A stretch of DNA of 64,000 bases from Candidatus Accumulibacter sp. ACC003 (GTDB lineage: Bacteria > Pseudomonadota > Gammaproteobacteria > Burkholderiales > Rhodocyclaceae). Position numbers and translations under genes: made by a program. Under the pieces are notes generated by a model that made no database searches, had not been told where the DNA came from, and was given only the letters and a program-made list of their open reading frames with translations. Positions 8,303 through 17,713 of this stretch are shown here, piece by piece; positions within the stretch are counted from its first letter, which is position 1, and each line of letters starts with the position of its first letter. Location: positions 62,001 through 126,000 of the forward strand of contig NZ_CAJQTX010000002.1 of the NCBI RefSeq assembly GCF_907163085.1. The letters run 5' to 3'.

Positions 8303-9415
8303 ATGAAAGCTATTGAATTGCAGCAAGCGCCTGCCCAACCGGCGAGTCCGCATCGGTGGCGACGAATCTTCGCAAGGGCGCTGCTCGTCCTGACCAGTGC
8401 CGCTATCGTGGCGCTGCTTGCTGGCACGCTGCCGGCACAGGCCCAGACAACGACCGCCAAAGCGTCACCAGTGCTCATCGAGAGCGCGCCGCTCGGCGAG
8501 GTGATCATCCACCCGCAGCGCGAACTGGCGGCCAGCGTCATACCGCGTAACGAGTCGAAACTTTCGGCCGAAGTCAGTGGCGTTCTCCAGCGCTGGACGG
8601 CCGAAGCCGGCAGTGCGGTGAAGAAGGGTGAACTCCTCGCCGAGATCGATCCAGTCGATTTCCGGCTGGCGCTGCAGCAGTCGCAGGCGGCGCTGGACGC
8701 CGCGCTGGCCCGGCTGAAACAGGCCGAGCAGCAGCTCAAGCGGTCGCGGGAGCTGCAGGCGCAGGGATTCTTTTCGCAGGAAGCGCTGGTCCAGCGCGAA
8801 ACCGAAGTGGCGTTGATGCGCAGCGAGCTGGCGTCGCAGCAGGCGCAAGTGGCGATCGCCCAACGTCAGCTGGCGAAAGCGAGCTTGCGCGCCCCTTTTG
8901 CCGGCAGCGTCGTCGAGCGCCTGGCGCAGACCGGCGAGGCGGTAGCGCCGGGAAGCGTGCTCTACGTGCTCGCCGAAACCGGCGCCGCCGAGGTCAGCGC
9001 CAGCATCGCGCCGGCCGATGTCGCCGGACTGCGGCGTGCCAAGGACCTCGTCTTCGAGACGCGCGGCAAGACCTACCCGCTGCGTCTGTTGCGCGTCGCT
9101 GGCACGGTGTCGGCGCCAGCGCGCACGCAGGAGGTCCGCCTCGGTTTCGCTGCCGGCGACGGCACGCGCGTGCCGGTCCCGGTGGGCAGCGACGGCCGCT
9201 TGCTGTGGTCCGATCCACAACCCTATCTGCCGGCGCCGCTGCTGGTGCGCCGCGGCGAGGCGATCGGCGTCTTCGTGCAGCAGGGCAAGGTTGCCCGCTT
9301 CGTCGCCTTGCCCGCTGCGCAGGAAGGTCGCGCCGTGCCGGTCAGCCTGCCGGCGGCGACGCGCGTGGTGGTGCGCGGCCAGGCGACGCTGCAAGACGGC
9401 GTGGCGATCAGGTAG
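8303..9415 (+). CDS. RND efflux periplasmic adaptor (membrane fusion protein, HlyD/AcrA type)
   Basis: A 370-residue adaptor that should link an inner-membrane RND pump to an outer-membrane channel. Residues about 24-50 (ALLVLTSAAIVALLAGTLPA) form a signal or anchor segment. The order is then lipoyl half-motif (VSGVLQRWTAEAGSAVKKGE), a long coiled-coil hairpin rich in Gln and Ala (about 105-180), the second lipoyl half (LRAPFAGSVVERLAQTGEAV) and a beta-barrel with membrane-proximal domain. It ends 15 bases before the pump gene, so the two form one operon. The exported substrate cannot be told from sequence, and no outer-membrane factor gene is adjacent. Confidence 0.88.
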   Translation: MKAIELQQAPAQPASPHRWRRIFARALLVLTSAAIVALLAGTLPAQAQTTTAKASPVLIESAPLGEVIIHPQRELAASVIPRNESKLSAEVSGVLQRWTAEAGSAVKKGELLAEIDPVDFRLALQQSQAALDAALARLKQAEQQLKRSRELQAQGFFSQEALVQRETEVALMRSELASQQAQVAIAQRQLAKASLRAPFAGSVVERLAQTGEAVAPGSVLYVLAETGAAEVSASIAPADVAGLRRAKDLVFETRGKTYPLRLLRVAGTVSAPARTQEVRLGFAAGDGTRVPVPVGSDGRLLWSDPQPYLPAPLLVRRGEAIGVFVQQGKVARFVALPAAQEGRAVPVSLPAATRVVVRGQATLQDGVAIR

Positions 9416-9430
9416 ACAGCGCCAACCCTC

Positions 9431-12400
9431 ATGAAACTGCTGCGCGCGCTGATCTCGAACCATCCGCTGGCCAATATCGCCTTCGTCGTGGTGCTCTTGC
9501 TCGGTCTGCTTAGCTACCTGACGATGCCGCGCGAGCAGGACCCGGAGATCAACTTCAACTGGGTGAGCATCGTCACCGCGCTGCCGGGTTCGAGTGCCGA
9601 GGAAGTCGAGCGGCTGGTGACCAACCCGCTCGAAGACGGCATCAAGGGCGTCGCCGACGTGCGCTTCGTGATCTCGACTTCGCGCGAGAATATCTCGACG
9701 ATCCTGGTTCGCTTCCGCGAAATCTCCGAACGCAACTTCGACAAGCGGATGAACGATCTGCGGCGCGAAATCCAGAACAAGGCCAAGTCCGAGTTGCCAC
9801 CCGAGGCCAAGGACCCGCTGGTCACCGAGATCACCACCTCGAACGGTTTTCCAACGGCGTCGATCCTGCTCGTCGGCCAGGCCGACGACGAGACGCTGCG
9901 CCTGAACGCGCGCCGCATCAAGAGCGACCTGGAGCGCATGAGCGGTGTCGATAGCGTCATCGCTTCGGGATTGCGCGACCCCGAGCTGTTGATCAGCGTC
10001 AAGCCGCAGGCGCTGGCGGCGCGCGGCCTGACCAGCAGCGACGTCGCCGACAGTGTCCGCGACTGGTACCGCGACGTTTCCGGCGGCACGCTGAAGGGGC
10101 ACGGCAGCGCCTGGTCAGTCAGCGTCAAGGGCGTGCTCACCGACCCCGAATCGCTGGCGACGCTGCCGGTGATGTCGTCGTCACGGCCCGGCGTCTCGGC
10201 GCGACTCGACGAGGTGGCGGGAATCGAACGCGCGCGTGCGCCGGCGACGCAGTATTCGGCGACCGACGGCCGCGACGCCATCTCGCTGTCGATCAACAAG
10301 AAGGCGGGCAGCAATACGCTTGAACTGGTCGACCGTCTGCGCGCCTTTATCGCCGACGAGAACGCGGTGCTCGCCACCAGTGGCCTGCAGCTGTCCCTGG
10401 CCGACGACCAAACGATTCCGACTCGCGAAGCGATCAGCGTCATGCAGACCAACGCCCTCTACGGGGTGATCATGGTGCTGCTGGTGTGCTGGCTGTTTCT
10501 CGGTGGCAAGATCGGCTTGCTGGTTTCGCTGGGGATCCCGTTTTCCCTGCTCGGCACTTTCGCCCTGCTGTCGGCGATGGGGCACACGGTCAATGTTTCG
10601 GTGCTGCTCGGCGTGGTCATCGCGCTCGGTCTGCTGGTCGACGACGCGGTGGTCATCGTCGAAGCGGCCTACTACCGTATCGAACGCGGCCAGCAGGCCT
10701 TGCCGGCCAGCCTCGACGCGATCGGCGAAGTCTGGGCGCCGGTGCTGGCGTCGGTGGCGACGACCATGGCGGCCTTCCTGCCGCTGATGCTGTTGCCGGG
10801 AATCGTCGGCAAGTTCATGTTCATCATCCCCTTCGTGGTCACCCTGGCCTTGCTGATCTCGCTACTCGAAGCCTTCTGGATGATGCCGGTGCACATCGTC
10901 GCTAGCAGAATGAGTCTGGAGCAGCCGTCGCGCCTGCAACGCTGGCGCAACCGCTTCAATCGCCGTATTCGCCTGCGCTACGGGCAAGCGCTGGCGTACA
11001 CGCTGCGGCGGCCGAAGCGCTTTGCGGCCTTGGTGCTGGCGACGCTGATCGCTGCCGGGGCGTTGGTCGCGACCGGTGTAATTCGTGTCCAGTTCTTCGC
11101 TTTCGACCCGATACGAATCATCTATGTGAACGTCGACATGCCGGCGACGGCGACGCTGGAAGAGACCCTGGCCGAAACCAGCGCCGTCGAACAAGTGGTG
11201 CGCAGCCAGCTCGCGGGCGTCGGGCCGGGCGGCGAGGCGCGTTCGGTCTATAGCAACGCCGGCGTCAAGTTCACCGACACCGAACCGCTCTACGGCGACC
11301 CCTACGGGCAGGTCATCGTCTCGCTCAATCCCTTGGTCAAGGGCGCACGCGGCGTCAACGACGCGGTCGAGGCGATGCGCGCCCGCGTCGAAGCCGTGCC
11401 GGGCGTCGGACGCAAGAGCTTCTCGGTGCTCTCGGGCGGGCCGCCGGCCGGCAAGGCGATCAGCGTCAAGGTGCGTGGCGACGACTTCGACAAACTGCAG
11501 GCCGCCGCCGATGCGCTCAAGGAAATTACCGCCGCGATCCCCGGCGCGCGCGATGTCCAGGACGACAAGGTTGCCGGTCGCCCGCAACTGAACCTGAAGC
11601 TCGACCGCGACGCCTTGCGCAAAGCCGGCCTGAACGCCGCGCAGCTGGCCCGGCAGGTGCGTATCGCGATCGACGGCGAGGTCCTTACCTTCACCCGCGA
11701 CGAAGGCGACAAGCTCGAGCTGCGCGTGCGCTCGGAGCGCACCAGACGCCTCGACCCGGCGACCTTCCTGAACGAGCCGATAGCCTTGCCGGATGGCCAG
11801 ATCAGCCGCCTCGGCGCCTTCGTCGAAGACGAGGTCACGCCCGGCCGCGGCTTCATCCGCCACTACAATCTGCGGCGCACGATCACTGTCGAAGCCAGCC
11901 TCGACAAGACGCTTACCGACACCGCCGCGGCCAACGCGATGATCGCCAACGAATGGGACAAGATTCGCGCCGCGCATCCGGGCGTCAGCCTCGATTTCTC
12001 CGGTGAGCTGGAGGATATCGAGGAAAGCCTCGATGCGATGAAGATGCTCTTCCTGCTCGGCGTCGGCCTGATCTACCTGATTCTCGCCGCGCAGTTTGCC
12101 AGCTACTGGCAACCGCTGATGATCCTGGTGACCGTGCCGCTGGCCTTTACCGGCGTCGCCTTCGGGCTGGCTCTATCGGGCAACCCGCTGTCGCTGTACA
12201 CGCTCTACGGGGTGATCGCGCTGACCGGCATCGGCGTCAACTCGGCGATCGTCCTGATCGACGCCGCCAATGACCGCCGCCGGCGCGGCATGAGCAGCAT
12301 GCACGCGCTGATCCTGGCGGCGCGCCGACGCGTTGTGCCGATCCTGATCACCACCACGACGACCATTGGCGGCCTGTTCTCGCTGGCCTTCGGCATCGGC

Positions 12401-12535
12401 GGCAAGAGTCTGTTGTGGGGGCCAGTGGCTTCGAGCATCGTCTGGGGGCTGCTGTTCTCGACGGCGCTGACGCTGTTCGCCGTGCCGCTGCTCTATCTGG
12501 CTTTCATGCGCGAACGCCAGCGGCGGCAGCAATGA
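9431..12535 (+). CDS. RND-family efflux pump, inner-membrane permease
   Basis: A 1034-residue transporter, the normal length for AcrB-like pumps. TM1 is near residues 13-32 (LANIAFVVVLLLGLLSYLTM), followed by the MPREQDPEINFNW porter-domain start. A six-helix block at about 335-500 contains GLLVDDAVVIVEA, whose paired aspartates match the proton relay of TM4. The second porter domain and second helix block (about 865-1025) complete the fold. The REQDPEINF signature and unusual adaptor place it in the drug/organic-solvent-like group of RND pumps rather than the metal (CusA) group. It probably moves substrates with the adaptor encoded just upstream. The substrate is unknown. Confidence 0.92.
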   Translation: MKLLRALISNHPLANIAFVVVLLLGLLSYLTMPREQDPEINFNWVSIVTALPGSSAEEVERLVTNPLEDGIKGVADVRFVISTSRENISTILVRFREISERNFDKRMNDLRREIQNKAKSELPPEAKDPLVTEITTSNGFPTASILLVGQADDETLRLNARRIKSDLERMSGVDSVIASGLRDPELLISVKPQALAARGLTSSDVADSVRDWYRDVSGGTLKGHGSAWSVSVKGVLTDPESLATLPVMSSSRPGVSARLDEVAGIERARAPATQYSATDGRDAISLSINKKAGSNTLELVDRLRAFIADENAVLATSGLQLSLADDQTIPTREAISVMQTNALYGVIMVLLVCWLFLGGKIGLLVSLGIPFSLLGTFALLSAMGHTVNVSVLLGVVIALGLLVDDAVVIVEAAYYRIERGQQALPASLDAIGEVWAPVLASVATTMAAFLPLMLLPGIVGKFMFIIPFVVTLALLISLLEAFWMMPVHIVASRMSLEQPSRLQRWRNRFNRRIRLRYGQALAYTLRRPKRFAALVLATLIAAGALVATGVIRVQFFAFDPIRIIYVNVDMPATATLEETLAETSAVEQVVRSQLAGVGPGGEARSVYSNAGVKFTDTEPLYGDPYGQVIVSLNPLVKGARGVNDAVEAMRARVEAVPGVGRKSFSVLSGGPPAGKAISVKVRGDDFDKLQAAADALKEITAAIPGARDVQDDKVAGRPQLNLKLDRDALRKAGLNAAQLARQVRIAIDGEVLTFTRDEGDKLELRVRSERTRRLDPATFLNEPIALPDGQISRLGAFVEDEVTPGRGFIRHYNLRRTITVEASLDKTLTDTAAANAMIANEWDKIRAAHPGVSLDFSGELEDIEESLDAMKMLFLLGVGLIYLILAAQFASYWQPLMILVTVPLAFTGVAFGLALSGNPLSLYTLYGVIALTGIGVNSAIVLIDAANDRRRRGMSSMHALILAARRRVVPILITTTTTIGGLFSLAFGIGGKSLLWGPVASSIVWGLLFSTALTLFAVPLLYLAFMRERQRRQQ

Positions 12536-12725
12536 GCCATGCGCGACTGATCGCACGCACGGCGAGCGGCCGCTGCCGGCGACATGCAGCTCCGTCAGTT
12601 TCGTGTATCGGCCCGGGACTGGCACAATGTACCCGGCCGGGGCCGCTTGCGGCGTCGCCCGAGCGCTGAGCAGACGAGCACCCTGCCCCCCATCACACCG
12701 CATTACCACCCGCTTGCAGGACCCC

Positions 12726-13511
12726 ATGAAAATCGCCAGCTGGAACGTTAACTCACTGAAAGTCCGTCTGCCGCAGCTGCTCGACTGGCTCGCCGGGCAG
12801 CAACCCGACGTCGTCTGTTTGCAGGAAACCAAGCTTGACGACCCTTTCTTCCCACGCCAGGAAATCGAGGCCGCCGGCTACCACGTCGCTTTCGCCGGAC
12901 AGAAGACATACAACGGCGTCGCCCTGCTGGCACGCCTGCCGCTGACCGACGTCGTCGCCGGCAATCCGCATTACCCGGACGCGCAACAGCGCTTGCTGGC
13001 GGCGACTGTCGGCGGGCTGTGCGTGATCTGCGCCTATGTGCCGAACGGCCAGGCGGTCGGCAGCGACAAGTACGCCTACAAGCTCGACTGGCTGGCGGCG
13101 CTGAACAAGTGGCTGGGCGAGCGACTGGCGGCCAATCCGCGGCTGGTGTTGGCTGGCGATTTCAACATCGCCCCCGACGACCGCGACGTTCATGACCCGC
13201 TGGCCTGGGCCGACCAGATCCTCTGTTCTCCGGCCGAGCGCGCAGCTTTCCAGAGTCTCCTCGGGCTCGGTCTGAAAGACAGTTTTCGCCTCTTCGAACA
13301 GCCCGAAAAAACCTTTTCGTGGTGGGACTACCGAATGCTCGGCTTCCAGAAGAACCGTGGGCTGCGCATCGACCACATCCTGCTCTCCGAAGCGCTCGCC
13401 GGGCGGTGCACGGCAGCCGGCGTCGAGCGCTCGCTGCGCAAACTCGAACGGCCGTCCGATCACGCGCCGGTGACCGCCGAAATCACTGAACTCAGCGAAC
13501 TCGCCGACTGA
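12726..13511 (+). CDS. xth: Exodeoxyribonuclease III (AP endonuclease)
   Basis: A 261-residue enzyme of the exonuclease III / ExoA family that nicks DNA at abasic sites and removes 3' blocking groups in base-excision repair. It begins KIASWNVNSLKVRLPQLLDW. Catalytic landmarks are the Mg-binding Glu in CLQETKL, the Asn/Asp block AGDFNIAPDDRDVHD and the terminal SDHAPVTAEI. The ATG at 12726 is chosen because family homology begins exactly there; an upstream in-frame extension to 12603 has none. The stop shares a base with the start of the Crp/Fnr-type regulator. Confidence 0.95.
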   Translation: MKIASWNVNSLKVRLPQLLDWLAGQQPDVVCLQETKLDDPFFPRQEIEAAGYHVAFAGQKTYNGVALLARLPLTDVVAGNPHYPDAQQRLLAATVGGLCVICAYVPNGQAVGSDKYAYKLDWLAALNKWLGERLAANPRLVLAGDFNIAPDDRDVHDPLAWADQILCSPAERAAFQSLLGLGLKDSFRLFEQPEKTFSWWDYRMLGFQKNRGLRIDHILLSEALAGRCTAAGVERSLRKLERPSDHAPVTAEITELSELAD

Positions 13512-14188
13512 TGGCCAGCGACCCCAACACCCTGCCGCCGTCGCTGCTAACGCTGTACCCGGCACTGCGCTCGCTGCCGCTCGCGCAACTCGCCGCCTTG
13601 TGCCCGGCAAGCGCCCTGCGCCAGGTGCCGGCGGGCGCGCAGCTGTTCAGCGAACGACAGGACTGTCTGGGATTCCCCTTGCTGCTCGCCGGCACGATCA
13701 AGGTCGTGAAAAGCACCGCCAGCGGCCGCGAGATGCTGCTTTATCGCGTCGAGCCGGGCGGCTCGTGCATCATCAGTTCGAGCTGCCTGCTCGGCCACAC
13801 GCCGTACACCGCACGTGGCGTCGCCGAAACGCCGCTGTCGCTGCTGGTCCTGCCGACCGCGGCGTTCGCCATCCTGGTCGCCGAAAACGCGCTGTTCCGC
13901 GACTTCGTCTTCCACCTCTTCGCCGAACGCATCGCCGAACTGATGCAACTCGTCGAGGAAGTCGCCTTCCATCGTCTCGACCAGCGCCTGGCCAAGCTGC
14001 TGCTCGCCCGGGGCGAAGCGATCCACAGCACGCACCAGGCGCTGGCCGAAGAACTCGGCAGCGTCCGCGAGATCGTCAGCCGCCTGCTCAAGGGTTTCGC
14101 CGTGCAGGGCCTGGTCAGGCTTGGCCGCGAGCAGATCATGATCGTCGACCGCCCTGGCCTGCAGGAACTGGCGGCGAGCAATCGCTGA
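13511..14188 (+). CDS. Crp/Fnr-family transcriptional regulator
   Basis: A 225-residue regulator. A cyclic-nucleotide-binding-like beta-roll covers about 25-140 (LLAGTIKVVKSTASGREMLL). A dimerisation helix follows (about 115-150), then a C-terminal winged helix with recognition region EELGSVREIVSRLLKGF (about 180-200). There is no N-terminal Fnr-type four-cysteine cluster, so it is unlikely to hold an oxygen-sensing Fe-S cluster. Cysteines at CIISSSC invite redox sensing, which is speculation. It is coupled to xth by TGATG. A Crp-like palindrome lies 21 bases after its stop, before the small membrane-protein gene, which suggests the regulator controls that neighbour. Confidence 0.88.
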   Translation: MASDPNTLPPSLLTLYPALRSLPLAQLAALCPASALRQVPAGAQLFSERQDCLGFPLLLAGTIKVVKSTASGREMLLYRVEPGGSCIISSSCLLGHTPYTARGVAETPLSLLVLPTAAFAILVAENALFRDFVFHLFAERIAELMQLVEEVAFHRLDQRLAKLLLARGEAIHSTHQALAEELGSVREIVSRLLKGFAVQGLVRLGREQIMIVDRPGLQELAASNR

Positions 14189-14208
14189 CCGGCAGCGGCG
14201 CGCCACTG

Positions 14209-14224
14209 TGTGACCGCGGTTACA
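14209..14224. promoter_or_regulatory. Candidate Crp/Fnr-type operator
   Basis: TGTGACCGCGGTTACA is a near-perfect palindrome, TGTGA-N6-TTACA, matching the layout of Crp-family sites. It lies between the regulator stop (14188) and the DUF2892 gene start (14288). Control by the adjacent regulator is inferred from position. Confidence 0.5.
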
Positions 14225-14287
14225 GACGCCGACCCGCCGCGCCGGCTACTCTGGCCCCGTCATCAACCACAAGGCACGGAGCACATC

Positions 14288-14485
14288 ATGAAAACCAACG
14301 TCGGCGGCATCGACAAAATCCTGCGCATCGTCGTCGGTATCGCACTGATCACCCTGGCCGCCATCGGCGTCATCGGCGTCTGGGGCTGGATCGGCGTCGT
14401 ACCGCTACTGACCGGCCTGTTCGGCGTCTGCCCAGCCTACAGCCTGCTCGGCGCGAATACCTGCCCGATCAAGAAGAGCGCCTGA
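14288..14485 (+). CDS. Small DUF2892 (YgaP-like) inner-membrane protein
   Basis: A 65-residue protein with two hydrophobic segments (about 12-32 and 34-52), ending in a conserved GVCPAYSLLGANTCP stretch with two cysteines. This is the DUF2892 family, also fused to rhodanese domains in YgaP and often found with sulfur or thiol genes. The function of the stand-alone protein is not established. GGAG at 14278-14281 supports the ATG at 14288. A Crp-like palindrome 64 bases upstream and the adjoining Crp/Fnr-type regulator suggest regulated expression. Confidence 0.85.
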   Translation: MKTNVGGIDKILRIVVGIALITLAAIGVIGVWGWIGVVPLLTGLFGVCPAYSLLGANTCPIKKSA

Positions 14486-14576
14486 GCGGCACGCTGGCGC
14501 GCCCCTGCGCGGCCTCCTCTGCGTCGCCTCTGCGTCGTTCGTTGCCAGCACGGCGGGCCATCGCGGCACGCCGCTT

Positions 14577-15356
14577 TCATGGCCGGCTGTTGGCCAGGCG
14601 CACGTAGTCGTCGACCGACAGCTCCTCGGCGCGGACCGTCGGCGAAACGCCGAGAGCCGCCAGTTGCTCGTCGTTGAGCAGGCTCTTGAGACTATTACGC
14701 ACCATCTTGCGGCGCTGGCCAAAAGCCAGCGCGACCAGCGTCGACAGGTATTTTTCGTCGACTGCCAACAACTCCTCCGGCCGACGCGGAATCAGCCGGA
14801 CCATCGCCGAGTACACCCGCGGCGCCGGATTAAAGGCTTCGGGCGGCACCTCGAATAGCTGCTCGATGACGAAGCGGTATTGCAGCATCACCGACAGGCG
14901 GCCAAAGTCGCCGCTTCCCGGCGCGGCGACCATCCGCTCGACGACCTCGCGTTGCAGCATGAAATGCATGTCACGGATGCAACAGCCAAAACTGGCGAGA
15001 TGAAAGAGCAGCGGCGTCGAGATGTTGTAGGGCAGATTGCCAACGACGCGCAGGCCGCTCGCCGCATCCTCGGCCAGGATCGCGAAATCGAAGTTCAGGG
15101 CGTCACCGGCGTGCACCGTCAACCGGTCCGATGAATAGCGTTGCTGGAGCCTGGCGACGATATCGCGGTCGATCTCGACGACCTGCAGATGGTCGAGCCG
15201 GCGCAGCAGCGGATCGGTCAAGGCGCCGAGGCCAGGGCCAATCTCGACCAGCCGATCGTCGCGTTGCACGGCCAGCTGATCGATGATCGCGGCGATGACG
15301 TGTTGGTCTACCAGGAAGTTTTGCCCGAAGCGCTTGCGGGCGACGTGCGCACTCAT
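14577..15356 (-). CDS. rsmA: 16S rRNA (adenine1518-N6/adenine1519-N6)-dimethyltransferase
   Basis: A 259-residue RsmA/KsgA that dimethylates two adjacent adenines near the 3' end of 16S rRNA during small-subunit assembly. It begins ARKRFGQNFLVDQHVI, has the SAM motif VEIGPGLGALT (about 38-48), the acidic VVEIDRD motif, and the NLPYNIS catalytic motif (about 109-115) that holds the target base. It is last in the lptD-surA-pdxA-rsmA series, the same order as in E. coli. No apaG or apaH follows; the next gene converges from the other strand. Confidence 0.96.
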   Translation of the reverse strand: MSAHVARKRFGQNFLVDQHVIAAIIDQLAVQRDDRLVEIGPGLGALTDPLLRRLDHLQVVEIDRDIVARLQQRYSSDRLTVHAGDALNFDFAILAEDAASGLRVVGNLPYNISTPLLFHLASFGCCIRDMHFMLQREVVERMVAAPGSGDFGRLSVMLQYRFVIEQLFEVPPEAFNPAPRVYSAMVRLIPRRPEELLAVDEKYLSTLVALAFGQRRKMVRNSLKSLLNDEQLAALGVSPTVRAEELSVDDYVRLANSRP

Positions 15357-15384
15357 TTATTGGCGGACGCCCGCAAGCAGGCCT

Positions 15385-16398
15385 TCACCACCTGCCGCCG
15401 GCCCGCTGTGCCATCTCGATGGCCTGCTCGACGGCGACCACCAGACTGCCTGCGTCAGCGTCGCCGCTACCCGCCAATTCGAGCGCCGTCCCGTGATCGA
15501 CCGACGTGCGAATGATCGGCAAGCCGAGCGTGACGTTGATGCCTTGACCGAAGCTGGCGTACTTGAGCGCCGTCAGCCCCTGATCGTGGTACATCGCGAC
15601 GACACAGTCGCCGCGCGCCAGGACCGGTGGCGAGAACATGGTGTCGGCCGGCAACGGCCCGATCAGCGTCATCGCGCCTTCGGCGCGCAGTTTTTCGAGC
15701 ACCGGGGCGATCACTTCGATCTCTTCGCGACCTAGGTAGCCGCCCTCGCCGGCGTGCGGATTGAGACCGGCGACGAGAATCCGCGGGTTGGCGATCCCGT
15801 ACTTCTGCGCCATCTCGGCATGCACGATGCGCAGCGTCTCCTCGACCGCGCTGGCGGTCACCGCGCCCGGCACCTCGCGCAGCGGCAGATGGATGGTCAC
15901 CAGCGCCACCCGCAGGCCGCCGCCGGCGAGCATCATCACCACGCGTGGTGTTGCCGTCGCCGCCGCGAGGTACTCGGTGTGGCCGGTGAACGGAATGCCG
16001 GCATCGTTGATCACGCCCTTATGGACCGGCGCCGTGACCATCGCCGCGAACTCGCCACGCAGACAACCGGCCAGCGCGCGGTCGAGCAGCGCCAGCACGT
16101 ACGGCGAATTCGCCGGCTCGAGGCGACCGGGCTGCGCGCTGACGCGCAGCGGCAGGTGCAGGACGTCGAGCGCACCGGCTTGCGGCGGCAGCGCCGGCTG
16201 CCAGTCACGCAAAAGCACGGGCAACTGCAGCGCCGCGGCCCGTTCGGCCAATAGCGAACGATCGGCGAGGACAACAATGCGTGCCGGCAAGCGCGCGGCC
16301 AGCGAGCGATCAGCCAGCCGCAGGCAGATCTCCGGGCCAATGCCGGCGGGTTCGCCGGTGGTGACGGCAATCGTCGGCAAGCCGGTGAGCTCGCTCAA
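15385..16398 (-). CDS. pdxA: 4-hydroxythreonine-4-phosphate dehydrogenase
   Basis: A 337-residue PdxA, an NAD-dependent enzyme of the deoxyxylulose-5-phosphate-dependent pyridoxal phosphate pathway. It starts LPTIAVTTGEPAGIGPEICL. Metal-binding histidines lie in TAPVHKGVINDAG, in NPHAGEGG and in AMYHDQGLTALKY, as in the family. The start overlaps the surA stop by 4 bases, so it is co-translated with surA. Length and motifs are normal. Confidence 0.96.
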   Translation of the reverse strand: MSELTGLPTIAVTTGEPAGIGPEICLRLADRSLAARLPARIVVLADRSLLAERAAALQLPVLLRDWQPALPPQAGALDVLHLPLRVSAQPGRLEPANSPYVLALLDRALAGCLRGEFAAMVTAPVHKGVINDAGIPFTGHTEYLAAATATPRVVMMLAGGGLRVALVTIHLPLREVPGAVTASAVEETLRIVHAEMAQKYGIANPRILVAGLNPHAGEGGYLGREEIEVIAPVLEKLRAEGAMTLIGPLPADTMFSPPVLARGDCVVAMYHDQGLTALKYASFGQGINVTLGLPIIRTSVDHGTALELAGSGDADAGSLVVAVEQAIEMAQRAGGRW

Positions 16399-17705
16399 CG
16401 CTCCTCCAGGCGAAGCTCGACATAGGCTCGGTCGCGCGTCTGGCGCAACCAGTCCTGGTAAGCCTCGTCACGTTTGCGGTCGCGCAGCGTCTGCCGCGCC
16501 GCGGAGCGCTGGCGCTCATTCGAGACATCCTGGACGCGACGCTCGAGCACTTCGATCAGGTGAAAACCAAACGGCGACTGAACGGGTTGACTGACCTCGC
16601 CGGGAGCCAGGAGATTCATCGCCCGCTCGAACTCGGGAACCGTATCCCCGGGGTAAATCCAGCCCAGATCGCCGCCCTTTGACGCCGAACCGTCCTGCGA
16701 GAACAGCCTGGCCAACTCGGCAAACTTCTCGCCGTATTTGATCCGTTCGCGCAGACCCTCGAGCGTGTGCCGAGCTTCGGATTCTGATACCAGTTCGTTG
16801 ACCTTGATCAGGATGTGTCTGGCGTGCGTCTGCTGCACCGCTGGCAGCGCGCCGCCTCCCCGCTTGCCGAGCAGCTTGACCAAATGGAAACCGTTCGAGC
16901 TGCGCAAGACCGGCGATACCTCGCCGACCTTCAGCGTCACAACGACTTCGGCAAACATCGCCGGCATGCGCGGCAACGAACGCCAGCCGAGATCGCCGCC
17001 TTTCAGACCGTCCGGCGCGTCCGAATAGGCGGCCGCCAGTTGCGCAAAATCCTCGCCTTTCCGCAAACGGTCGACGACCTGATCGGTCTTGGCGCGGAGT
17101 TGCTGGATCTGCTCCGGACTCGCCGACTCCGGCGCCCGCAGCAGAATGTGCGCGACCTGATACTCCTCACCGGCATCGCCCTGCCCGGCCGCGCCGGCGA
17201 GGTAATTGTCGATTTCTCCTTCGGAGATGAAGATACGGCTATCGACTTCGCGCTCACGCAGGCGAGCGATCGTCATCTCGGAGCGAATCTCCTCACGAAA
17301 GCTGGCAAAGGCGATGCCATCTTTTTCAAGAGCGGCACGAAACTGCGGCAAGGTCAGCTTGTTGTTGGCGGCGATTCGCTGCAGCGCCTGGTCGAGCTGC
17401 GCGTCGTCGACGCGTAAACCGATCTCGCGCGCGAACTGCAATTGCACCTTGTCGGTCACCAGCCGTTCGAGCATCTGGTTTTCGAGAACCGCACGCGGCG
17501 GCAATGTGGTGCCCTGTCGCTGCAACTGCGCCAACGCCGAGTCGAGGCGCGAGCGCAACTCGTAAAGCGTAATCACTTCGTCATTGACTACGGCAACGAT
17601 GCGGTCGGCGGCGACCGGTTGGCGCGATGCCGCGGGCGAGGTCTGCGCCGCCGCCAGCCCGATCAGGCAAGCGGACACGAGCAGCGCGCGAAATAGAATC
17701 ATCAT
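16395..17705 (-). CDS. surA: Periplasmic chaperone / peptidyl-prolyl isomerase SurA
   Basis: A 436-residue SurA. A signal peptide covers about 1-20 (ILFRALLVSACLIGLAAAQ), followed by the N-terminal chaperone domain starting with DRIVAVVNDEVITLYEL. Two parvulin domains follow, beginning near YQVAHILLRAPE and HARHILIKVNELV, and a C-terminal helix. It escorts outer-membrane beta-barrel proteins, notably LptD, to the BAM complex. The start was set at the ATG pair at 17703-17705 because the signal peptide begins there; the same frame stays open upstream into lptD without homology. It lies 8 bases after the lptD stop. Confidence 0.95.
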   Translation of the reverse strand: MMILFRALLVSACLIGLAAAQTSPAASRQPVAADRIVAVVNDEVITLYELRSRLDSALAQLQRQGTTLPPRAVLENQMLERLVTDKVQLQFAREIGLRVDDAQLDQALQRIAANNKLTLPQFRAALEKDGIAFASFREEIRSEMTIARLREREVDSRIFISEGEIDNYLAGAAGQGDAGEEYQVAHILLRAPESASPEQIQQLRAKTDQVVDRLRKGEDFAQLAAAYSDAPDGLKGGDLGWRSLPRMPAMFAEVVVTLKVGEVSPVLRSSNGFHLVKLLGKRGGGALPAVQQTHARHILIKVNELVSESEARHTLEGLRERIKYGEKFAELARLFSQDGSASKGGDLGWIYPGDTVPEFERAMNLLAPGEVSQPVQSPFGFHLIEVLERRVQDVSNERQRSAARQTLRDRKRDEAYQDWLRQTRDRAYVELRLEER

Positions 17706-17713
17706 GGGCAAGC

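Noticed and set aside
8465-10102. A 545-residue frame antisense to the efflux genes
   Set aside because: It is a high-GC shadow of two genes with clear RND homology; its sequence is Arg/His/Gln-rich without a recognisable domain.
10862-12112. A 416-residue antisense frame in the RND pump gene
   Set aside because: Shadow of the pump coding sequence.
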